A stretch of DNA of 64,000 bases. Source: Amycolatopsis marina (GTDB lineage: Bacteria; Actinomycetota; Actinomycetes; Mycobacteriales; Pseudonocardiaceae). The first letter of the stretch is position 1. Each line of letters starts with the position of its first letter. The DNA lies in the NCBI RefSeq assembly GCF_900111885.1, contig NZ_FOKG01000001.1:496001-560000 (forward strand). Direction: 5' to 3'. The notes under the pieces are model-generated. The model saw nothing but the letters and a program-made list of their open reading frames with translations, had not been told where the DNA came from and made no database searches. This document shows, in pieces, positions 1 through 9,316 of the stretch. A program made the translations under genes and the position numbers.

Positions 1-210
1 GACGGGGAGCTGCACGTCCGGGTGAGCGACGACGGCAATCACGCCGCCACCCGCCCGGACCGAGCCGCAGCACTCGGATCGGGGGGCTACGGTTTGGTCG
101 GCATGCGTGAGCGGGTCGAACTGCTGCACGGCAGACTCTCCGCGGGGCCGGGTCCGGACGGGGGCTGGCTGGTCGAGGTGTGGCTGCCACTGGAAGGCGG
201 AGAAGAGTGA
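1..210 (+). CDS. Sensor histidine kinase, C-terminal fragment
   Basis: The gene enters from the left edge; only the last 69 residues are present. They form the end of a GHKL ATPase domain of a NarL-class kinase: a VSDDG box binds ATP, and GGYGLVGMRERVELL is the typical G2 region, followed by the closing strands ending VEVWLPLEGGEE. The stop overlaps the GTG start of the response regulator by three bases, the usual translational coupling of a kinase and its cognate regulator. The sensing domain and the phospho-accepting His are outside the window, so the signal cannot be named. Confidence 0.85.
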   Translation, partial: DGELHVRVSDDGNHAATRPDRAAALGSGGYGLVGMRERVELLHGRLSAGPGPDGGWLVEVWLPLEGGEE

Positions 211-860
211 CGATCCGGGCGTTGATCGCCGACGATCAGGACATGGTCAGGATCGGGTTCAGGATGATCCTGGACGCGCAGGAGGACATGGAGGTCGTTG
301 CCGACGTCGGCAACGGTGTGGACGCGGTGCGCAAGGCCCGCGAGCTACGACCGGACGTGTGCCTGCTGGACATCCGGATGCCGGGGCTCGACGGGCTCGA
401 GGTGACGAGGCAACTGGCCGGTCCCGACGTGGCGGACCCCATCAAGGTCGTCGTGGTGACCACCTTCGACCTGGACGAGTACGTGCACACGGCGTTGCGC
501 AACGGCGCGAGCGGCTTCCTCTTGAAGGACGCCGGTCCACCGCTGCTGCTGGAGGCCGTCCGCGCGGCGGTCCGGGGCGACGCGCTGGTGTCACCGCAGA
601 TCACCGTGCGGTTGTTGCAGCACTTCAACGGCAGCGCGGCGAAACAGGAGTTCGAACAGCCCGACGAGCCGCTCACCTCCCGCGAGACCGATGTCGTCAA
701 GGCCACGGCACGCGGACTGACGAACACCGAGATCGGCGCGGAACTGTTCCTCTCGCTGTCCACGGTGAAAACGCACCTGGCCTCCGTCCAGGGCAAGATC
801 GGGGCGCGCAACCGGGTCGAGATCGCGGCGTGGGCGTGGCGCAGCGGGCTGATGTCCTAG
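207..860 (+). CDS. NarL/FixJ-family response regulator
   Basis: A 217-residue two-domain DNA-binding response regulator. The receiver has the acidic pair Asp9/Asp10, phospho-acceptor Asp55 in LLDIRMPG, a switch Thr in VVVTTF and the conserved Lys in FLLKD. The C-terminal LuxR-type helix-turn-helix runs from LTSRETDVV to ARNRVEIAAWAW. The GTG at 207 is preferred over an in-frame GTG at 180 because it starts at the overlap with the kinase stop and gives the normal MTIRALIADDQD beginning. It should act on promoters under control of the upstream kinase; the targets are not visible. Confidence 0.92.
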   Translation: MTIRALIADDQDMVRIGFRMILDAQEDMEVVADVGNGVDAVRKARELRPDVCLLDIRMPGLDGLEVTRQLAGPDVADPIKVVVVTTFDLDEYVHTALRNGASGFLLKDAGPPLLLEAVRAAVRGDALVSPQITVRLLQHFNGSAAKQEFEQPDEPLTSRETDVVKATARGLTNTEIGAELFLSLSTVKTHLASVQGKIGARNRVEIAAWAWRSGLMS

Positions 861-884
861 GGGCTCCCTCCGTAGGATCGCGCC

Positions 885-2198
885 ATGACCATCCGCCGAC
901 TCCGTGCTCCTGTCGTCCTGCCTGCCGATGCCGCCTGTTCCGTGCTGCGGGACGCCGTCGTCGACATCGACGAACAGGGCCGGATCACCTACTGCGGGCC
1001 CTCGGCCACGGCACCCGCACCCGACGACGCACTCGTCACCGACCTGCCGGGCATCCTGCTGCCCGGGCTGATCAACACCCACGCGCACAGCCCGATGGTG
1101 CTGCTGCGCGGGATGGGTGGGGAACTGCCGCTGCTGCGCTGGTTGCGCGAGATCATCTGGCCCGCGGAGGCACGGCTGCGCCCGGAGGACATCCGCACCG
1201 GGATGCTGCTGGCTTCGGTGGAAATGCTCCGGCACGGGGTGACGACGAGCGCGGAAATGTACTTCCACGGCGAGCAGGTGGCCGACGCGGTGCTGACCAC
1301 GGGCGCGCGCTCGGTGATCGGCGGACCGATCATCGACCTGCCGGGAATGGACTGGCGCGCGATGACCGACGCGACCGGCCGGTGGATCGACGCCGAAGGG
1401 CTGCGGTTCGGGCCGGGTGAGCGGATCGAGCTGAGCTACGCTCCGCACTCGGCGTACATGCTGCCGCGCGAGGCATTGGAGAACGTGGCCGAGCAGGCCG
1501 CGGCCCGCGGAGCGCTGGTGCAGATCCACGTCGCGGAGGCCGCCGACGAGGACGAGCGGCAACGGGCCGAGCACGGCTCCGTTCCGCGCCTGTTGGACAA
1601 GGTGGGCCTGCTGGGCGGCAGGCTCATCGCCGCACACGCCGTGCATCTGTCCGATGAGGACATAGCGCTGCTGGCGGCACGCGGCGCGGCCGTGGCGCAC
1701 TGCCCTGGGTCGAACGCCAAACTCGCCTCCGGCATCGCCAGGCTGAGCGAGCTACGGGCGGCCTCCGTACCGGTCGGGCTCGGCACGGACGGACCGGCCA
1801 GCAACGACGACCTCGACCTGTGGGAGGAGATCCAGCTCTCCGCGATGCTGACCCGTCTGTCCACAGGGGACTCCACGGCGCTGGGCGCCGCTCAGGCGTT
1901 GCTGCTGGCGACTCGCGAGGGCGCCCGCGCGCTCGGCCGCGACGACATCGGGGTGCTGGAGGCCGGGCGCTGGGCCGACATCGTGCACATCGACCTGGAC
2001 GACCCCGCGTTCGCCACGGGGACCGACGTTCCGGACGACCAACTGCTGTCGAACCTGGTGTGGGCGGCGGGCTCGCGCCGGGTGTGCGATGTCTGGGTGG
2101 CAGGCGAGCAGGTGGTGGGCGGCGGGGAGTCCACCCGGGTGGACCGCGCCGCGGCCCAGGCCGCGGTAGCCACGACCGCCAGCCGCATCCGCGGCTGA
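885..2198 (+). CDS. mtaD: Amidohydrolase, MTA/SAH deaminase-like
   Basis: A 437-residue metal-dependent hydrolase of the amidohydrolase superfamily (TrzA/AtzB/MtaD branch), expected to deaminate a purine-type substrate such as S-adenosylhomocysteine or methylthioadenosine. Metal ligands are visible: His66 and His68 in NTHAHSP, a His in QIHVAEAADED, a His in IAAHAVHLS, and an Asp in VGLGTDGPASNDDLD. Length and motif order fit the family. A TAGGAT hexamer ends six bases before the ATG, suggesting a leaderless transcript. It is convergent with the SDR gene after 22 bases. The precise substrate cannot be fixed from sequence; guanine- or chlorohydrolase-like activity remains possible. Confidence 0.8.
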   Translation: MTIRRLRAPVVLPADAACSVLRDAVVDIDEQGRITYCGPSATAPAPDDALVTDLPGILLPGLINTHAHSPMVLLRGMGGELPLLRWLREIIWPAEARLRPEDIRTGMLLASVEMLRHGVTTSAEMYFHGEQVADAVLTTGARSVIGGPIIDLPGMDWRAMTDATGRWIDAEGLRFGPGERIELSYAPHSAYMLPREALENVAEQAAARGALVQIHVAEAADEDERQRAEHGSVPRLLDKVGLLGGRLIAAHAVHLSDEDIALLAARGAAVAHCPGSNAKLASGIARLSELRAASVPVGLGTDGPASNDDLDLWEEIQLSAMLTRLSTGDSTALGAAQALLLATREGARALGRDDIGVLEAGRWADIVHIDLDDPAFATGTDVPDDQLLSNLVWAAGSRRVCDVWVAGEQVVGGGESTRVDRAAAQAAVATTASRIRG

Positions 2199-2220
2199 CC
2201 CCGAACTCGTTGCGGGCGCG

Positions 2221-2913
2221 TCAGCGGGTGGGGCGGGGGCGGATGACGAGGTCGGTCAGGTGGGCGTCGGGGGTGGCGGACACGGCCGCGAGCACCGCTG
2301 TCGCCACCGAGTCGGGCCGCAGGAATCGCTCGGGGACGTACTCACCGCCCTCCTCGGCGACGAGCGCCTGCTGCATCTCGGTGTCGGTACGCCCGGGATG
2401 CACCGAGGTCACCCGGATCCCGTTCGGCTCCTCCTCGGCACGCAGCACCTCGGTGAAGGCCCTGGCCGCGAACTTGCTCGCCGCGTAGGGCCCCCACCCC
2501 GCTCGTGCGTTGAGGCCCGCGCCGGAGTTGAGCACCACGACATGCCCCTTGGCGGCCCGCAGGGCAGGCAGCAGGAGCCGGGTCAGCTCGGCGACCGCCA
2601 CGACGTTGACCTCGAAGTTGCGCCGCCAGTCGGCGGGCGAGGCCTGCTCGACGCTGCCCAGCGTCGCCACTCCGGCGGAGTGCACCAGCACGTCGAGCCG
2701 ATCGATGTCCTGGATCGCCGCCCGCAGTGCGTCCGGCTCGGTGAGGTCCACCGGCCACGGCGTCGAGCCAGGGATCTCGGCAGCGCGTTCGGCGAGCGCG
2801 TCACCATCCCGGCCGCCGAGCAGGACGCGATGGGTGGGTGCGAGCGCGTGGGCGACGGCGGCGCCGATACCCCTGGATGCGCCGGTGACCAGTGCGAGCG
2901 GTTCCTGAGCCAT
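2221..2913 (-). CDS. Short-chain dehydrogenase/reductase
   Basis: A 230-residue classical SDR oxidoreductase. The N-terminal Rossmann fold has the cofactor motif TGASRGIG at residues 10-17, with GGRD after the second strand favouring NADP(H). LVHSAGVATLG is the NAG-type structural motif, VVLNSGAG carries the catalytic Ser, and YAASK holds catalytic Tyr and Lys. VHPGRTDTEMQ closes the fold. It lies downstream of phoX on the same strand, but a strong hairpin at 2953-2984 separates them, so it is probably transcribed on its own. Its substrate is unknown. Confidence 0.88.
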   Translation of the reverse strand: MAQEPLALVTGASRGIGAAVAHALAPTHRVLLGGRDGDALAERAAEIPGSTPWPVDLTEPDALRAAIQDIDRLDVLVHSAGVATLGSVEQASPADWRRNFEVNVVAVAELTRLLLPALRAAKGHVVVLNSGAGLNARAGWGPYAASKFAARAFTEVLRAEEEPNGIRVTSVHPGRTDTEMQQALVAEEGGEYVPERFLRPDSVATAVLAAVSATPDAHLTDLVIRPRPTR

Positions 2914-2952
2914 GGCTCCACCGTAAGAGCCGGGCGTCCGGCCCGCGCGGGG

Positions 2953-2984
2953 ACCCGGGTACGACTGGCGCGCCGTACCCGGGT
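2953..2984 (-). terminator. Hairpin terminator after first phoX
   Basis: Arms ACCCGGGTACG (2953-2963) and CGTACCCGGGT (2974-2984) pair perfectly over 11 bases around a 10-base loop. It lies 24 bases beyond the phoX stop at 3008 on the minus strand. As is common in actinomycetes, there is no long U-tract. Confidence 0.7.
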
Positions 2985-3007
2985 GCCCGGCCTCAGCGGT
3001 TCAGCCG

Positions 3008-5107
3008 TCAGCGGGTACCGATGTCACCGGGCAGTCCGAACCGCCCCTGCCGCCAGACGGACACGATGGCCGGGCGCGGAATCGACCTTCCTCCGTCCGG
3101 CCAGTGCGACGTCGGGGCGCCGGAGTTGGGCGCGTCCTCACCCGGGTGCTGTACGGCGACCAGCACCAGGTTGTCGGTCACCACGGGGCCGCAGGCCTCC
3201 GCGGCGTAGGGCACGGTGAGGAACTGCTTGACGTAGCCGCGTTCCGGACCGTCCACCGGCACGGAGAAGAGGCCGTCGTTCGAGCCGAGAGCGTTGCCGT
3301 CGGTGGAGATCCACAGGTTCCCGTGCCGGTCGAACGCGACGTTGTCCGGACAGGAGATCGGCGAGACCTTGCTCTTGTCGAATCCACCGAAGTAGGTGTC
3401 GGCGGTCTCCGGGTCGCCGCAGACCAGCAGCAGCCGCCAGGAGAACCTGGTGGCGCCGGCGTCCCCGCCCTGCTCCTCCCACTCCAGCACGTGACCGTTG
3501 CGGTTGCCGACCCGCGGGTTCGCCTCGTCCACCCCCGCCTTGCCCGCCTTGCCACGGTCGGAGTTGTTCGTGAGCGCGGCGTAGATGCGGCCGTTCACCG
3601 GGTTCGGCTCGATGTCCTCCGGCCGGTCCATCTTGGTCGGACCGACCTTGTCGGCCGCGAGGCGGGTGAAGATGTACACCTCTTCGGCGGTGAAACCGTC
3701 CACGAAGGACTTGTTACCACTGGCCAGTTTGATCCACTCGCCGACACCGTCGAACTCACCGTCCGCTGGCAGCTTTCCGGACCCGTCGATCTCGCCTGCC
3801 GGGCTGTCGCCGGTGAACCTGGCGACGTACAGGGTGCCGTCGTCGAGCAGGCCCATGTTGTGCCTGCGGGCGTGCGCGCTCCTGCCCCGCTTGTACTTGC
3901 CCTTCGAGACGAACTTGTAGATGTAGTCGAACCGCTCGTCGTCGCCGGAGTAGACCGCGACCCGGTTGTCCTTGGTGATCTTCACCGCGGCGCCCTCGTG
4001 CTTGAAGCGGCCGAGCGCGGTGTGCTTCACCGGGGTGGAGTTCGGGTCGTTCGGGTCGATCTCCACCACCCAGCCGAACCGGTTGACCTCGTTCGGCTCC
4101 TTGGCGACGTCCCAGCGCTTGTCGTAGCGCTCCCACTTCCGCCTGCTCTCGCCACCGCCGAGCCCGTAGCGGTCCAGCCGCTCCCGCTCCGCGGGATCGG
4201 TGACCGTTCCCGCGTTCGCGAAGTACTGGTTGAAGTTCTCCTCGCCGGAAAGGACGGTGCCCCACGGCGTGACGCTGCCCGCGCAGTTGTTCTGCGTACC
4301 GAAGACCTTCTTCCCCGTCTTGTCCACAGAGGTCTTCAGATACTTCGATCCCGCGGCAGGCCCACGCAGCTCGAACTCGGTGTTGATCGTGATCCGCCGG
4401 TTGTATCGGCTCGGCAGCACACGGAGTCCACCCTGGACCGGGTCGCGGTAAGCCTGCACCACGCTCAGACCGTGTGCGGCCCAGGCGATGCGCACCTGCT
4501 CCTCGGTCGGGTTCGCCGGGTCGTACTGGTCGACCGGGAACATGTGCGTTTCGGTCGTGTACTCGTGGTTGGCCACGAGCAGGTTGCGGATACCCAGCGG
4601 GTCCTGCGGGATCAGGCCGACGAAGTCGTTGTTGTAGCCGAACTGCTGCGCCTGCGCTTCCGCCGTCTGGTTTCGGAAGTCGAACTTGGGCGCGCCGGGC
4701 ACCACCGGGTCGCCCCAGCCGATGACGACGTTCTGGGCGTACCCGTCAGGGACGACGACCGCGTCGTCGATGTTCGGCGCGACGGCCTCGAAATCGGTGC
4801 CGGGCACAGGGCGCTCCGGCCTGCCCGGCCTGCCGTGCCCACGGCCGGGCGCACCATGTGCGGGAGCGGCGGCGGCAGTGCCGGACAGCGCGGCGAATCC
4901 GCCCGCTGCCGCGGCCATCACGGCGCCTGCCTTCAGTGCGCCACGGCGCGACACGACATCGGAGACGACGTCGCCGAAGTACTCGTTGGCGGACGTGTTG
5001 GGTGCCGGGTGGGCACACGCGTTGCCGCACCGGTACTCACAGGTGACCGCGGATCGGCCACCTGGGTGGGAGGTCGACAGCGGGAGCAGCCGGGGTTGGA
5101 AGGACAC
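3008..5107 (-). CDS. phoX: PhoX-family alkaline phosphatase (DUF839), Tat-exported
   Basis: A 699-residue PhoX-like phosphatase, expected to release phosphate from phosphomonoesters outside the cytoplasmic membrane using Ca/Fe cofactors. A twin-arginine signal, SRRGALKAG followed by an Ala/Gly-rich stretch, sits about 50 residues in, as usual for actinobacterial PhoX. Family motifs include NNCAGSVTPWGT, LSGEENFNQYF, NRFGWVVEIDP, FKHEGAAV and MDRPEDIEP. It is closely similar along its whole length to the gene at 5258-7324, so the pair is a tandem duplication. A single GTTCACC element on the minus strand near 5190 resembles half of a Streptomyces PHO box, but no clear repeat follows, so phosphate control is inference. 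Confidence 0.9.
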   Translation of the reverse strand: MSFQPRLLPLSTSHPGGRSAVTCEYRCGNACAHPAPNTSANEYFGDVVSDVVSRRGALKAGAVMAAAAGGFAALSGTAAAAPAHGAPGRGHGRPGRPERPVPGTDFEAVAPNIDDAVVVPDGYAQNVVIGWGDPVVPGAPKFDFRNQTAEAQAQQFGYNNDFVGLIPQDPLGIRNLLVANHEYTTETHMFPVDQYDPANPTEEQVRIAWAAHGLSVVQAYRDPVQGGLRVLPSRYNRRITINTEFELRGPAAGSKYLKTSVDKTGKKVFGTQNNCAGSVTPWGTVLSGEENFNQYFANAGTVTDPAERERLDRYGLGGGESRRKWERYDKRWDVAKEPNEVNRFGWVVEIDPNDPNSTPVKHTALGRFKHEGAAVKITKDNRVAVYSGDDERFDYIYKFVSKGKYKRGRSAHARRHNMGLLDDGTLYVARFTGDSPAGEIDGSGKLPADGEFDGVGEWIKLASGNKSFVDGFTAEEVYIFTRLAADKVGPTKMDRPEDIEPNPVNGRIYAALTNNSDRGKAGKAGVDEANPRVGNRNGHVLEWEEQGGDAGATRFSWRLLLVCGDPETADTYFGGFDKSKVSPISCPDNVAFDRHGNLWISTDGNALGSNDGLFSVPVDGPERGYVKQFLTVPYAAEACGPVVTDNLVLVAVQHPGEDAPNSGAPTSHWPDGGRSIPRPAIVSVWRQGRFGLPGDIGTR

Positions 5108-5212
5108 AGGGGCCTCCGTGGTGGATCACTCGGTCAGGGGAACGCGGCAAACGTTAGGTCGGCTAAACGATGCGCTCCGAAAGTCCAGGTGAACACCTCG
5201 CGAACGCGCCGA

Positions 5213-5242
5213 ACCCGGCTCGGCCGATCGGTCGAGCCGGGT
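5213..5242 (-). terminator. Hairpin terminator after second phoX
   Basis: Arms ACCCGGCTCG (5213-5222) and CGAGCCGGGT (5233-5242) are exactly complementary, and the enclosed ten bases continue the stem with CCG/CGG pairs and one G-U. It lies 15 bases beyond the stop of the 5258-7324 gene, so the two phoX copies probably have separate transcripts. Confidence 0.7.
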
Positions 5243-5257
5243 CGCGGTTCGCGCGGA

Positions 5258-7324
5258 TCAGCCGATGGACGCCAGGCCGTGCCTGCCGGGCTTCCACACC
5301 GCCACGACGGAAGGTCGCGGCCGGTTGTCGCCGCCGTCGGGCCAGTTGGAGGCGGGGTTGTCGGCGCTGGCGCCGTCCACCTCGCCAGGGTGCTGCACGC
5401 ACACGGTGACGACCTTGTCCCCGATCACCGGACCGCAGGTCTCGCCACCACGGGGAACCGTGAGAAAGAGTTTCAGGTCACCCCGGCGGCTGCCTTCCAG
5501 TGGCACCGCGTAGAGGCCGTCGTTGATCCCGAGCGCGCCCGCGGAGTCGGTGGAGACCCACAGGTTGCCGTGGTGGTCGAAGGCCACGTTGTCCGGACTG
5601 GAGATCGGACTGACCTGATCCTTCGGGAAGCCGGCGAAGTACGTGTCCGGCGAGTTCGGGTCCCCGCACACCAGGAGCAGCCGCCAGTGGAACGTCGTGG
5701 CCAGCGCGTTGCCCCGCTCCTCCTCCAGCTCCACCACCTGCCCGTGCTTGTTGCCGGTCCGCGGGTTCGCCTCGTCGGCGGCGGGGAAGCCCTCCTTGCC
5801 CCTGGCCGAGTTCTTGGTGAGGGCGAAGTAGACCCGGCCGGTGCGCGGGTGCGGCTGGATGTCCTCCGGCCGGTCCATCTTGGTGCCGCCGACGCGGTCT
5901 GCGGCCTCCCTGGTGAAGACGTAGACCTCCTCGGCGGTCATCCCAGGCACGAACGAGCGGTCGCCGCTGGCCAGCGGCAGCCACTCACCGGTGCCGTCGA
6001 ACTCCCCGTCGGCGGGCAGGGTGCCGGAACCGTCGATCTCGCCCGGGCTGTCGCCGGTGAACCGGCCGACGTACAGCGTGCCCTCGTCGAGCAGGGTCAT
6101 GTTGTGCCGTCGCGCGGACCTGCTGGCGCCCTTCTTCATCTTGCGGCTGGAGATGAACTTGTAGACGTACTCGAAAGCCTCGTCGTCACCGGAATACGCC
6201 ACCACCCGGCCGTCGTCCGCGACCCGGATGGTCGCGCCCTCGTGCTTGAACCGGCCGAGCGCCGTGTGCTTGATCGGCGAACTGCGCGGATCCCGCGGAT
6301 CGACCTCGATGATCCAGCCGAACCTGTTCGCCTCGTTGGGCTGTTCGGTGAGATCGAAACGGGAGTCGAAACGCTCCCACTTGCGACCGGTCTCGGTGCC
6401 GGACATGCCGTAGCGCGCGAGACGGGCACGCACCTCGGGGTCGGCCACCTGGTCGGCGTTCGCGAAGTACTGGTTGAAGTTCTCCTCGCCGGACAGGATG
6501 GTGCCCCACGGCGTGACCCCGCCCGCGCAGTTGTTCAGCGTCCCGAGGACTCGGGTGCCGGTCGGGTCGTCCGGGGTCTTGAGCAGGTCACTGCCCGCGG
6601 CGGGGCCGGCGACGACGAACGGAGTGCGGGCGGTGATGCGCCGATTGAACCCGGACGTCCTCGGCCGGTAGGCGCCGGAGTTCCAGTTCCGGGTGACCAG
6701 GAGTACCGAGAGTCCGTGTGCGGCCCAGGCGATCCGGACCTGCTCCTCGGTCGGGTTCGCCTCGTCGTAGCCGCGGAACATGAACTCTTCCGTGGTGTAC
6801 TCGTGGTTGGTCACCAGCAGCGCGGCCAGGCCGAGGTGATCGATCGGCAGCAGGGCGGCGAAATCGTTGTTGAAGCCGAACTGCCGCTCCTGCGCGGCGG
6901 CCGTCTGGTTGTCGAAGTCGAAGTCCGGAGCGCCAGGCAACACCGGATCGCCCCAGCGGATGACGACCGCCTGCTCGTAACCCTTCGGCACCACGACGGC
7001 GTCGAGCGTGTTCGGCTCCACCCGCTGGAAGTTGGTCCCCGGTGCGGGCCCGTCCGGCGGCGCGGTCGCAGCGGCGGCCCCGGCAGGCCGGGCGAGGCCG
7101 CCTGCACCGAGGGCACCCGCGGCGAATGTCACCACTGCCGCCGCGCGCAGTGCGCCACGGCGGCTCATCACCTGATCGACGACCTCGCCGAAGTACGGGT
7201 TCCCGGTGGGGTTCGACGGCTCATGGAAACAGGCGTCCCCGCAGCGGTACTTGCAGGTGACGGCGGCTCGCCCCCCTGCATGCACGGGCTGGATGGGGAG
7301 CAGATGCTGCGGGAGTGGTGGCAA
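5258..7324 (-). CDS. phoX: PhoX-family alkaline phosphatase (DUF839), second copy
   Basis: A 688-residue paralogue of the adjacent PhoX, with the same layout: an N-terminal stretch containing CKYRCGDAC, the twin-arginine motif SRRGALRAA plus hydrophobic segment, then the phosphatase beta-propeller with NNCAGGVTPWGT, LSGEENFNQYF, NRFGWIIEVDP, FKHEGATI and KMDRPEDIQ. Both copies keep the same residues in these blocks, so both look functional. Copies differ mainly in the linker after the Tat signal and in surface loops. The start is the ATG giving MPPLPQHLLPIQP; as in its neighbour about 50 residues precede the Tat motif. Its own terminator lies downstream at 5213-5242. Confidence 0.9.
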   Translation of the reverse strand: MPPLPQHLLPIQPVHAGGRAAVTCKYRCGDACFHEPSNPTGNPYFGEVVDQVMSRRGALRAAAVVTFAAGALGAGGLARPAGAAAATAPPDGPAPGTNFQRVEPNTLDAVVVPKGYEQAVVIRWGDPVLPGAPDFDFDNQTAAAQERQFGFNNDFAALLPIDHLGLAALLVTNHEYTTEEFMFRGYDEANPTEEQVRIAWAAHGLSVLLVTRNWNSGAYRPRTSGFNRRITARTPFVVAGPAAGSDLLKTPDDPTGTRVLGTLNNCAGGVTPWGTILSGEENFNQYFANADQVADPEVRARLARYGMSGTETGRKWERFDSRFDLTEQPNEANRFGWIIEVDPRDPRSSPIKHTALGRFKHEGATIRVADDGRVVAYSGDDEAFEYVYKFISSRKMKKGASRSARRHNMTLLDEGTLYVGRFTGDSPGEIDGSGTLPADGEFDGTGEWLPLASGDRSFVPGMTAEEVYVFTREAADRVGGTKMDRPEDIQPHPRTGRVYFALTKNSARGKEGFPAADEANPRTGNKHGQVVELEEERGNALATTFHWRLLLVCGDPNSPDTYFAGFPKDQVSPISSPDNVAFDHHGNLWVSTDSAGALGINDGLYAVPLEGSRRGDLKLFLTVPRGGETCGPVIGDKVVTVCVQHPGEVDGASADNPASNWPDGGDNRPRPSVVAVWKPGRHGLASIG

Positions 7325-7413
7325 CGCGACCTCCGGGTGCTCAGTTCGGGCCCCGACGTTAAGCCACTTTCCACCTGGATGGAATCCACCATTCGTCAGT
7401 TCTTCACAAAAAC

Positions 7414-8094
7414 ATGGATCAACTCACCGGTACCTTGGCTGGCGTGGACGCGGTGATATTCGATCTTGACGGAGTACTGGTCGACTCGGAGCAGACCTGG
7501 GACGAGGTCCGCAGGGCGATGGTCGCCGAGCAGGGAGGTCAGTGGCGGGAGGAGGCCACCAGGGCGCTGCAGGGGATGAGCACCCCGGAATGGTCGCGAT
7601 ACCTGGTGGCGGAGCTGGGCGTGCCGCTGACCGCGGAGGAGGCCGCCGACCTGGTGATCGGCCGGATGGCGCAGCGCTACGAGCAGGGGCCGCCGGTCCT
7701 GCCCGGCGCGGAGCAGGCGGTGCGGGCCGTGGGCGAGCAGTGCCCGGTCGCGATCGCCAGTTCGTCACCCCCCGTGCTGATCACGGCGTTCCTGGAGGCC
7801 ACGAACCTGACCGGGCTCGTCCGGATCGCGCTGTCGAGCGAACAGGTGAGGGCGGGCAAACCAGCCCCGGACGTCTACCTGGAAGCGGCCGCCCGGCTCG
7901 GCGTGGCCGCGGATGCCTGTATCGCCGTCGAAGATTCGACCAACGGGCTCCGGTCGGCGCTCGCGGCCGGGATGACGGTGATCGGGGTGCCGAACCCGCA
8001 CTTCCCGCCGGACCCCGACGTGCTCGCCGAGGTGCCCGTGGTGCTGGCGGACCTGGCCGAACTGCCGGACACCGTCCGCCGACTGCTCAACTGA
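7414..8094 (+). CDS. HAD-family phosphatase, beta-phosphoglucomutase-like
   Basis: A 226-residue haloacid dehalogenase hydrolase with a helical cap. Motif I is FDLDGVLVDSE, giving the nucleophilic Asp and the acid/base Asp two residues later. Motif II is AIASSSPP, motif III the Lys in RAGKPAPDVYLEAA, and motif IV the acidic pair in VEDSTNGLRSA. The cap and DSTNGL favour the sugar-phosphate phosphatase/phosphoglucomutase subgroup. It is divergent from phoX and convergent with ino1. It may process a sugar or inositol phosphate, but the ino1 adjacency is only suggestive. Confidence 0.87.
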   Translation: MDQLTGTLAGVDAVIFDLDGVLVDSEQTWDEVRRAMVAEQGGQWREEATRALQGMSTPEWSRYLVAELGVPLTAEEAADLVIGRMAQRYEQGPPVLPGAEQAVRAVGEQCPVAIASSSPPVLITAFLEATNLTGLVRIALSSEQVRAGKPAPDVYLEAAARLGVAADACIAVEDSTNGLRSALAAGMTVIGVPNPHFPPDPDVLAEVPVVLADLAELPDTVRRLLN

Positions 8095-8113
8095 GCGATC
8101 CCCAGAACCACGA

Positions 8114-8152
8114 TGGCCACCTTGGGGAGCGTCAGGCGCCCCAAGGTGGCCA
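8114..8152. terminator. Bidirectional terminator between HAD gene and ino1
   Basis: TGGCCACCTTGGGG (8114-8127) and CCCCAAGGTGGCCA (8139-8152) form a perfect 14-base stem with an 11-base loop, exactly between the two convergent stop codons (8094 and 8171). Confidence 0.8.
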
Positions 8153-8170
8153 CGGTGACACGACTGGAAC

Positions 8171-9262
8171 CTAGCGGTCGAGCTCGCCGGCGATGAACTT
8201 CTCCACGGCGTCGTAGGCCTCGGAGTCGCGGTACTGCTCCGGCGGCGACTTCATGAAGTACGAGGACGCCGAGAGGATCGGGCCACCGATGCCGCGGTCC
8301 ATCGCGATCTTCGCCGCGCGCACCGCGTCGATGATGATGCCCGCCGAGTTCGGCGAGTCCCACACCTCGAGCTTGTACTCCATGTTCAACGGCACGTCAC
8401 CGAAGGCGCGGCCCTCGAGCCGGACGTAGGCCCACTTGCGGTCGTCCAGCCACTGCACGTAGTCCGAAGGGCCGATGTGGACGTTGCCCTTGCCGAGCTC
8501 GCGGTCGACCTGTGAAGTGACGGACTGGGTCTTGGAGACCTTCTTGGACTCCAGCCGCTCCAGCTCCTTCATGTTCAGGAAGTCCATGTTCCCGCCCACG
8601 TTGAGCTGCATCGTGCGGTCGAGCTGCACGCCGCGGTCCTCGAACAGCTTCGCCAGCACACGGTGCGTTATGGTCGCACCGACCTGGGACTTGATGTCGT
8701 CACCGACGATCGGCACACCGGCCTCGGTGAACTTCGCCGCCCACTCCGGGTCGGAGGCGATGAACACCGGCAGCGCGTTGACGAAGCCGACCTTCGCGTC
8801 GATCGCGGCCTGCGCGTAGAACTTGTCTGCATCCTCCGAACCGACCGGCAGGTACGACACCAGCACGTCGGCCTTGGCCTCGCGCAGCGCCGCCGCCATG
8901 TCGACCGGCTGCTCGTCGGACTCGTCGATGGTCTCGCGGTAGAACCGGCCGAGCCCGTCGTAGGTGTGCCCGCGCTGCACCGTGACACCGAGCGGCGGCA
9001 CGTCGGCGATCTTGATCGTGTTGTTCTCACTCGCGACGATGGCTTCCGAGAGGTCGCGGCCGACCTTCTTGGCGTCCACGTCGAACGCGGCGACGAACTC
9101 GATGTCCCGGACGTGGTACTCACCGAACTGCACGTGCATCAGTCCGGGCACGCGCGCCGTGGGGTCGGCGTCTTGGTAGTACTGGACGCCCTGCACCAGC
9201 GACGCCGCGCAGTTGCCAACGCCCACGATGGCCACCCGCACCTTGCGGCGGTTCTCGCCCAT
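8171..9262 (-). CDS. ino1: Inositol-3-phosphate synthase
   Basis: A 363-residue myo-inositol-1-phosphate synthase, which converts glucose 6-phosphate to inositol 3-phosphate with bound NAD. This is the first step toward phosphatidylinositol, mannosylated phosphoinositides and mycothiol. The NAD fold begins [18 protein letters not shown]. Family blocks [48 protein letters not shown] and [13 protein letters not shown] residues around [13 protein letters not shown] are all present. The length equals the short actinobacterial form. The start follows AAGGAGAACCGGC. The padR stop is 54 bases upstream on the same strand, matching the mycobacterial ino1-padR order and suggesting one operon or local control. 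Confidence 0.96.
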   Translation of the reverse strand: MGENRRKVRVAIVGVGNCAASLVQGVQYYQDADPTARVPGLMHVQFGEYHVRDIEFVAAFDVDAKKVGRDLSEAIVASENNTIKIADVPPLGVTVQRGHTYDGLGRFYRETIDESDEQPVDMAAALREAKADVLVSYLPVGSEDADKFYAQAAIDAKVGFVNALPVFIASDPEWAAKFTEAGVPIVGDDIKSQVGATITHRVLAKLFEDRGVQLDRTMQLNVGGNMDFLNMKELERLESKKVSKTQSVTSQVDRELGKGNVHIGPSDYVQWLDDRKWAYVRLEGRAFGDVPLNMEYKLEVWDSPNSAGIIIDAVRAAKIAMDRGIGGPILSASSYFMKSPPEQYRDSEAYDAVEKFIAGELDR

Positions 9263-9316
9263 GCCGGTTCTCCTTTAACTCGTGTTCTGTGTTGTAGGTC
9301 TTTCCGAGCCGTCCGG

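Noticed and set aside
5180..5200. GTTCACC-type PHO box upstream of the first phoX
   Set aside because: Only one repeat unit is visible; Streptomyces PHO boxes need at least two 11-base units. Kept as a hint in the gene entry.
3104..7456. A very long open frame (1450 codons) on the plus strand opposite the two phoX genes
   Set aside because: It is an antisense shadow of high-GC coding sequence; the translation is Val/Arg/Gly-rich without domains, and the phoX frames have clear motifs.
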